A stretch of DNA of 64,000 nt from Granulicatella seriolae (GTDB lineage: Bacteria; Bacillota; Bacilli; Lactobacillales; Aerococcaceae). Numbering within the stretch: the stretch's first letter is position 1; each line of letters opens with the position of its first letter. A model generated the notes under the pieces. It made no database searches, had not been told where the DNA came from, and worked only from the letters and a program-made list of their open reading frames with translations. A program made the position numbers and the translations under genes. Below, piece by piece: positions 61,860 to 64,000 of the stretch. The DNA lies in assembly GCF_024543085.1 (NCBI RefSeq), contig NZ_JANHNZ010000005.1:124380-188379 (forward strand), written 5' to 3'.

Positions 61860-61895
61860 TTACCTTGACATCAGAGGGCACAGGAGGGTTCTTAA
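61860..61895 (+). other. attR junction of the ICE
   Basis: Element sequence TGACATC-AGAG (61866-61876), GG core (61877-61878), then chromosomal CACAGGAGGG. TGACATC is the reverse complement of GATGTCA at 12688-12694, and both lie 4 bp from the core, so the circular attP is a symmetrical site. Confidence 0.85.
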
Positions 61896-62818
61896 TTGCA
61901 GCTATGCATGATATGCTTTCAAAAACTGATGATGAAGAAGAGAAAAGAAGAATCAGGCAAGACCAATTATTTGGGATTGAAGAACAACCTTATATGTTTA
62001 CTATTGCTACAACAAATATGATTTTAAGAGGAGATGGCAAGAGTAATTTAGAGAATCAGGATTTCTTTGCACAAAATCCAAGCCAGTTACAATTAAAAGG
62101 CTGTACGGTTGGAATGATGAATCCACCTTATTCACAAGGTTCAAAGCAAAATCCAAAACTGTATGAAATCAACTTTACTGAAACCTTGTTGAAATCAGTT
62201 ATTGAAGGTGCAAGAGTAGCTGTAATTGTTCCTCAATCAACCTTTACAGGAAAAACAAAAGAGGAACAGGCTCTTAAGAAAAATATTTTAAAACACCATA
62301 CTTTAGAGGGTGTTATCACTTTGAATAAGAACACTTTTTATGGTGTGGGTACAAATCCTTGTATTGGAATTTTTATCGCTGGAAGACCTCATCCTAAGAG
62401 CAAGCTATGTAAGTTTATAAACTTTGAGAATGATGGTTATGTAGTGAGCAAGCATATAGGATTAATTGATGATGGTAGTGCAAAAGATAAAAAGCAAAAA
62501 CTACTTGATGTCTGGAAAGGTCATATAGAAGCACCTACAAAATTCTGTGTTGAAACAACCGTTGAAGACACGGACGAGTGGTTGCATTCTTTCTATTACT
62601 TCAATGATGAAATACCTTCAGAAGAAGATTTTAGAAATACAATAGCCGATTATCTTACTTTTGAAGTGAATATGATTACCCATGGCAGAGGATATTTGTT
62701 TGGCATTGAAGATGAAGTAGAGATAAAGAAAGAGGAAAAAAATATTATCTCTTATCAAACATCTCAAGATACTTGGCAACCATTATATGTAGCAGAAGAT
62801 GGTGAAGAAGATGAGTAG
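61877..62818 (+). pseudogene. 3' half of BcgI-like subunit A
   Basis: From the GG core the frame continues GTGGFLIAAMHDMLSKTD, the rest of motif I, then GIEEQPYMFTIATTNMILRG, motif IV GCTVGMMNPPYSQGSKQN and VAVIVPQSTFTGKTKEEQ. It gives the last 313 residues of the 670-residue A subunit. Translation of this fragment alone could only begin at a poor TTG (61865) in ICE DNA with no ribosome binding site. It has no nuclease domain. It overlaps the B-subunit gene by 8 nt. Confidence 0.85.
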
Positions 62819-63890
62819 ATTGCGATTAAGTGATTATGAATGGGAAAGCTTTTTTATTGGTGGCAAAGAAGGACTCTTTGATATTCAATCTACAAAAAGT
62901 GGCATAGATAAGAACAAGCTTAATGCAAGCGAGGGATCAATTCCATATATCACCAGGAGTGATGCTTCTAATGGCATAAACTTATTCGTAACTGACATAC
63001 AAAACCCGAAATTTAAGAAGGATCAAGGGAATGTAATTACAATTGGGTTAGATACTCAGACTGTTTTCTATCAGCCTAATTCATTTTACACAGGACAAAA
63101 CATTCAGGTTCTAAAGAATGAGTTTTTAAATAAAGAGGTAGCACAGTTTATCATTCCCCTTCTAAAAATTCAGATGGAGAAATTTAACTGGGGTGGAAAT
63201 GGAGCTACCTTAGGAAGATTGAACAGAACTCGTATTATGTTGCCTATTGATGAATTTAATAAACCCAACTGGCAGTTCATGGAAGACTACATCAAGCAAG
63301 AACAAAGAATTCAAGCTCAGAAGATCATAGACTACTATGAAGAAAAAATGATGAAAACTGCGTTTGATTTAGTAGGATTAGAAGACGTGGAGTGGAAGAC
63401 ATTTTCGTTTACAGAAATTTTTAGAGAAATAAAAAGAGGAAAAAGACTTAAGAAAGCAGATCACATTGATGGTGATATTCCGTATGTTTCTTCTACTGCT
63501 TTAAATAATGGAGTGGATTCATTTATTGGGAATATTAAAAATGTAAGGAGCTATAATAATAATCTATCATTGGCAAATAGTGGTAGTGTTGGTTCTTGTT
63601 TCTATCATGCTTATGAATATGTTGCTAGTGATCATGTTACTGGATTATCTTTGAAGAACCCTGATAAAAATATCTATTTATTTATGTCAACAGTGATTAA
63701 TCGAATCAGTGAAAAATATTCTTTCAGCAGAGAGATAAATGACCAAAGAATTACTAGAGAAAAAATAATGCTTCCAGCAGATTCTAATGGCAATCCACAC
63801 TGGGATTATATGAGTAAATTCATGCAGAAAATTGAGTTAGAAAAGCTTGAAAAGGCACTGCCATATATATATATATATATATACCCTTAG
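62811..63890 (+). CDS. BcgI-like specificity subunit B (HsdS-type)
   Basis: A 359-residue recognition subunit with two TRD-like halves: LRLSDYEWESFFIGGKEGLF for the first, and DVEWKTFSFTEIFREIKRGK for the second. Each is followed by a helical spacer (DYIKQEQRIQAQKIIDYYEE; KFMQKIELEKLEKALP). BcgIB is 341 residues, so this is about full length, but the last residues are encoded by an AT dinucleotide tract (YIYIYIYP) and the natural C-terminus may have been changed. The start ATG 62811 overlaps the A gene. Without an intact A subunit it should be non-functional while the ICE is resident. Confidence 0.82.
   Translation: MSRLRLSDYEWESFFIGGKEGLFDIQSTKSGIDKNKLNASEGSIPYITRSDASNGINLFVTDIQNPKFKKDQGNVITIGLDTQTVFYQPNSFYTGQNIQVLKNEFLNKEVAQFIIPLLKIQMEKFNWGGNGATLGRLNRTRIMLPIDEFNKPNWQFMEDYIKQEQRIQAQKIIDYYEEKMMKTAFDLVGLEDVEWKTFSFTEIFREIKRGKRLKKADHIDGDIPYVSSTALNNGVDSFIGNIKNVRSYNNNLSLANSGSVGSCFYHAYEYVASDHVTGLSLKNPDKNIYLFMSTVINRISEKYSFSREINDQRITREKIMLPADSNGNPHWDYMSKFMQKIELEKLEKALPYIYIYIYP
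63863..63883 (+). repeat. AT dinucleotide tract at the 3' end of the B-subunit gene
   Basis: A 21-bp alternating AT run lies inside codons and encodes YIYIYIY, 7 bp before the stop codon. Gain or loss of one unit would change the frame and the C-terminus. Confidence 0.8.
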
Positions 63891-63976
63891 TGCTAGTTAA
63901 AAAAGTTAAATCAAGCAAAAAAAGAAAGTTCTTGCTATACTAACCTCAAATCGACCAAGAAACGAGGTAAGAAGAT

Positions 63977-64000
63977 ATGCAAGAACTTCCTAACACCCAT
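63977..64000 (+). CDS. Start of an ORF cut by the window end, possible transposase
   Basis: ATG 63977 behind ACGAGGTAAG encodes MQELPNTH before the window ends. The 85 bp upstream are AT-rich without a gene. A short upstream region and an ORF of this kind next to a disrupted 3' end suggest an insertion sequence, but too little is visible to name a family. Confidence 0.3.

Larger units (their letters stand above)
12684..61878. mobile_element. Integrative and conjugative element of about 49.2 kb, Tn1549-like organisation
   Basis: The element lies between the two halves of one reading frame. The boundaries are defined by the frame reconstruction and by a GG dinucleotide at 12682-12683 and 61877-61878. 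It carries a complete-looking transfer set (RepA, DnaC-like, PcfB, VirD4, Maff2, VirB6-like, PrgI, VirB4, wall hydrolase, DUF4366, TopB, SNF2-methylase), relaxase and MobC, and three serine recombinases at the right end. Its cargo is a type I R-M system and a CBASS-like operon. GC is lower and codon use more A-rich than in the chromosomal genes at the left of the window. No disrupted transfer gene was seen, so it may be mobile. Confidence 0.93.

Noticed and set aside
61865..61876. Independent start (TTG) for the 3' methylase fragment
   Set aside because: There is no ribosome binding site, and the four codons are the element's attP arm; the frame is explained by the split gene.
1..64000. CRISPR array or antibiotic resistance genes
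   Set aside because: No regularly spaced repeats or Cas proteins and no recognisable resistance determinant were found.

Overview
The window is low-GC DNA of a Gram-positive bacterium. The flanking chromosomal genes (uvrA, whiA, ssb, dgkB, rlmD) read as Bacillota, order Lactobacillales. WhiA and UvrA look more like those of enterococci or Aerococcaceae than of streptococci, but the genus cannot be fixed from sequence alone. No rRNA, tRNA or CRISPR array was seen.

Layout. (1) Positions 1-3939: 3' part of uvrA, whiA and a short ssb. (2) 3940-8478: a polymorphic-toxin island. It holds a small membrane protein, a toxin with a BECR-like nuclease tip, a putative immunity gene, and an orphan second toxin tip (EndoU-like) with its immunity gene, both broken by in-frame TGA codons. 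The island is bracketed by palindromic intergenic repeats that share a 107-bp core. (3) 8479-11143: dgkB and rlmD. (4) 11403-12683 and 61877-63890: two halves of a BcgI-like (type IIB) restriction-modification locus. (5) Between them, an integrative and conjugative element (ICE) of about 49.2 kb, 12684-61878, related in gene order to Tn1549-type elements. (6) The last 110 bases hold the start of another ORF, perhaps an insertion sequence.

The ICE has RepA-type and DnaC-like replication proteins, PcfB, a Bro-N antirepressor-like protein, the VirD4 coupling protein, Maff2, VirB6-like, PrgI, VirB4, a bifunctional wall hydrolase, a DUF4366 surface protein, topoisomerase III, a C5 DNA methylase, a 2874-residue methylase/helicase and two small SSBs. 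A defence block follows: a complete type I R-M system with its own controller-type HTH gene, then a four-gene type II CBASS-like operon (CD-NTase, E1/E2 Cap2, JAB Cap3, two-TM effector). Next come a SymE-like toxin, MobC and the MobP relaxase, an ImmR/ImmA-like switch, ArpU-like and sigma-like regulators, and three tandem large serine recombinases at the right end.

The insertion point can be placed to the base. Joining 12683 to 61879 restores an uninterrupted 670-codon BcgIA-like reading frame through methylase motif I. The reconstructed attP has a GG core flanked symmetrically by 7-bp perfect inverted repeats. Excision should therefore rebuild a chromosomal R-M system that the element silences while resident.

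The most unusual observations are: a TnpV-like gene with its own strong ribosome binding site lying in another frame inside the 2874-residue gene; a C-terminal tail motif shared by three otherwise unrelated transfer proteins; a Ca-binding-like motif shared by two more; nested palindromic repeats around a common core; an intragenic palindrome in the Bro-N gene that matches one downstream of rlmD; and terminator-like hairpins placed just upstream of ribosome binding sites inside the transfer operon.
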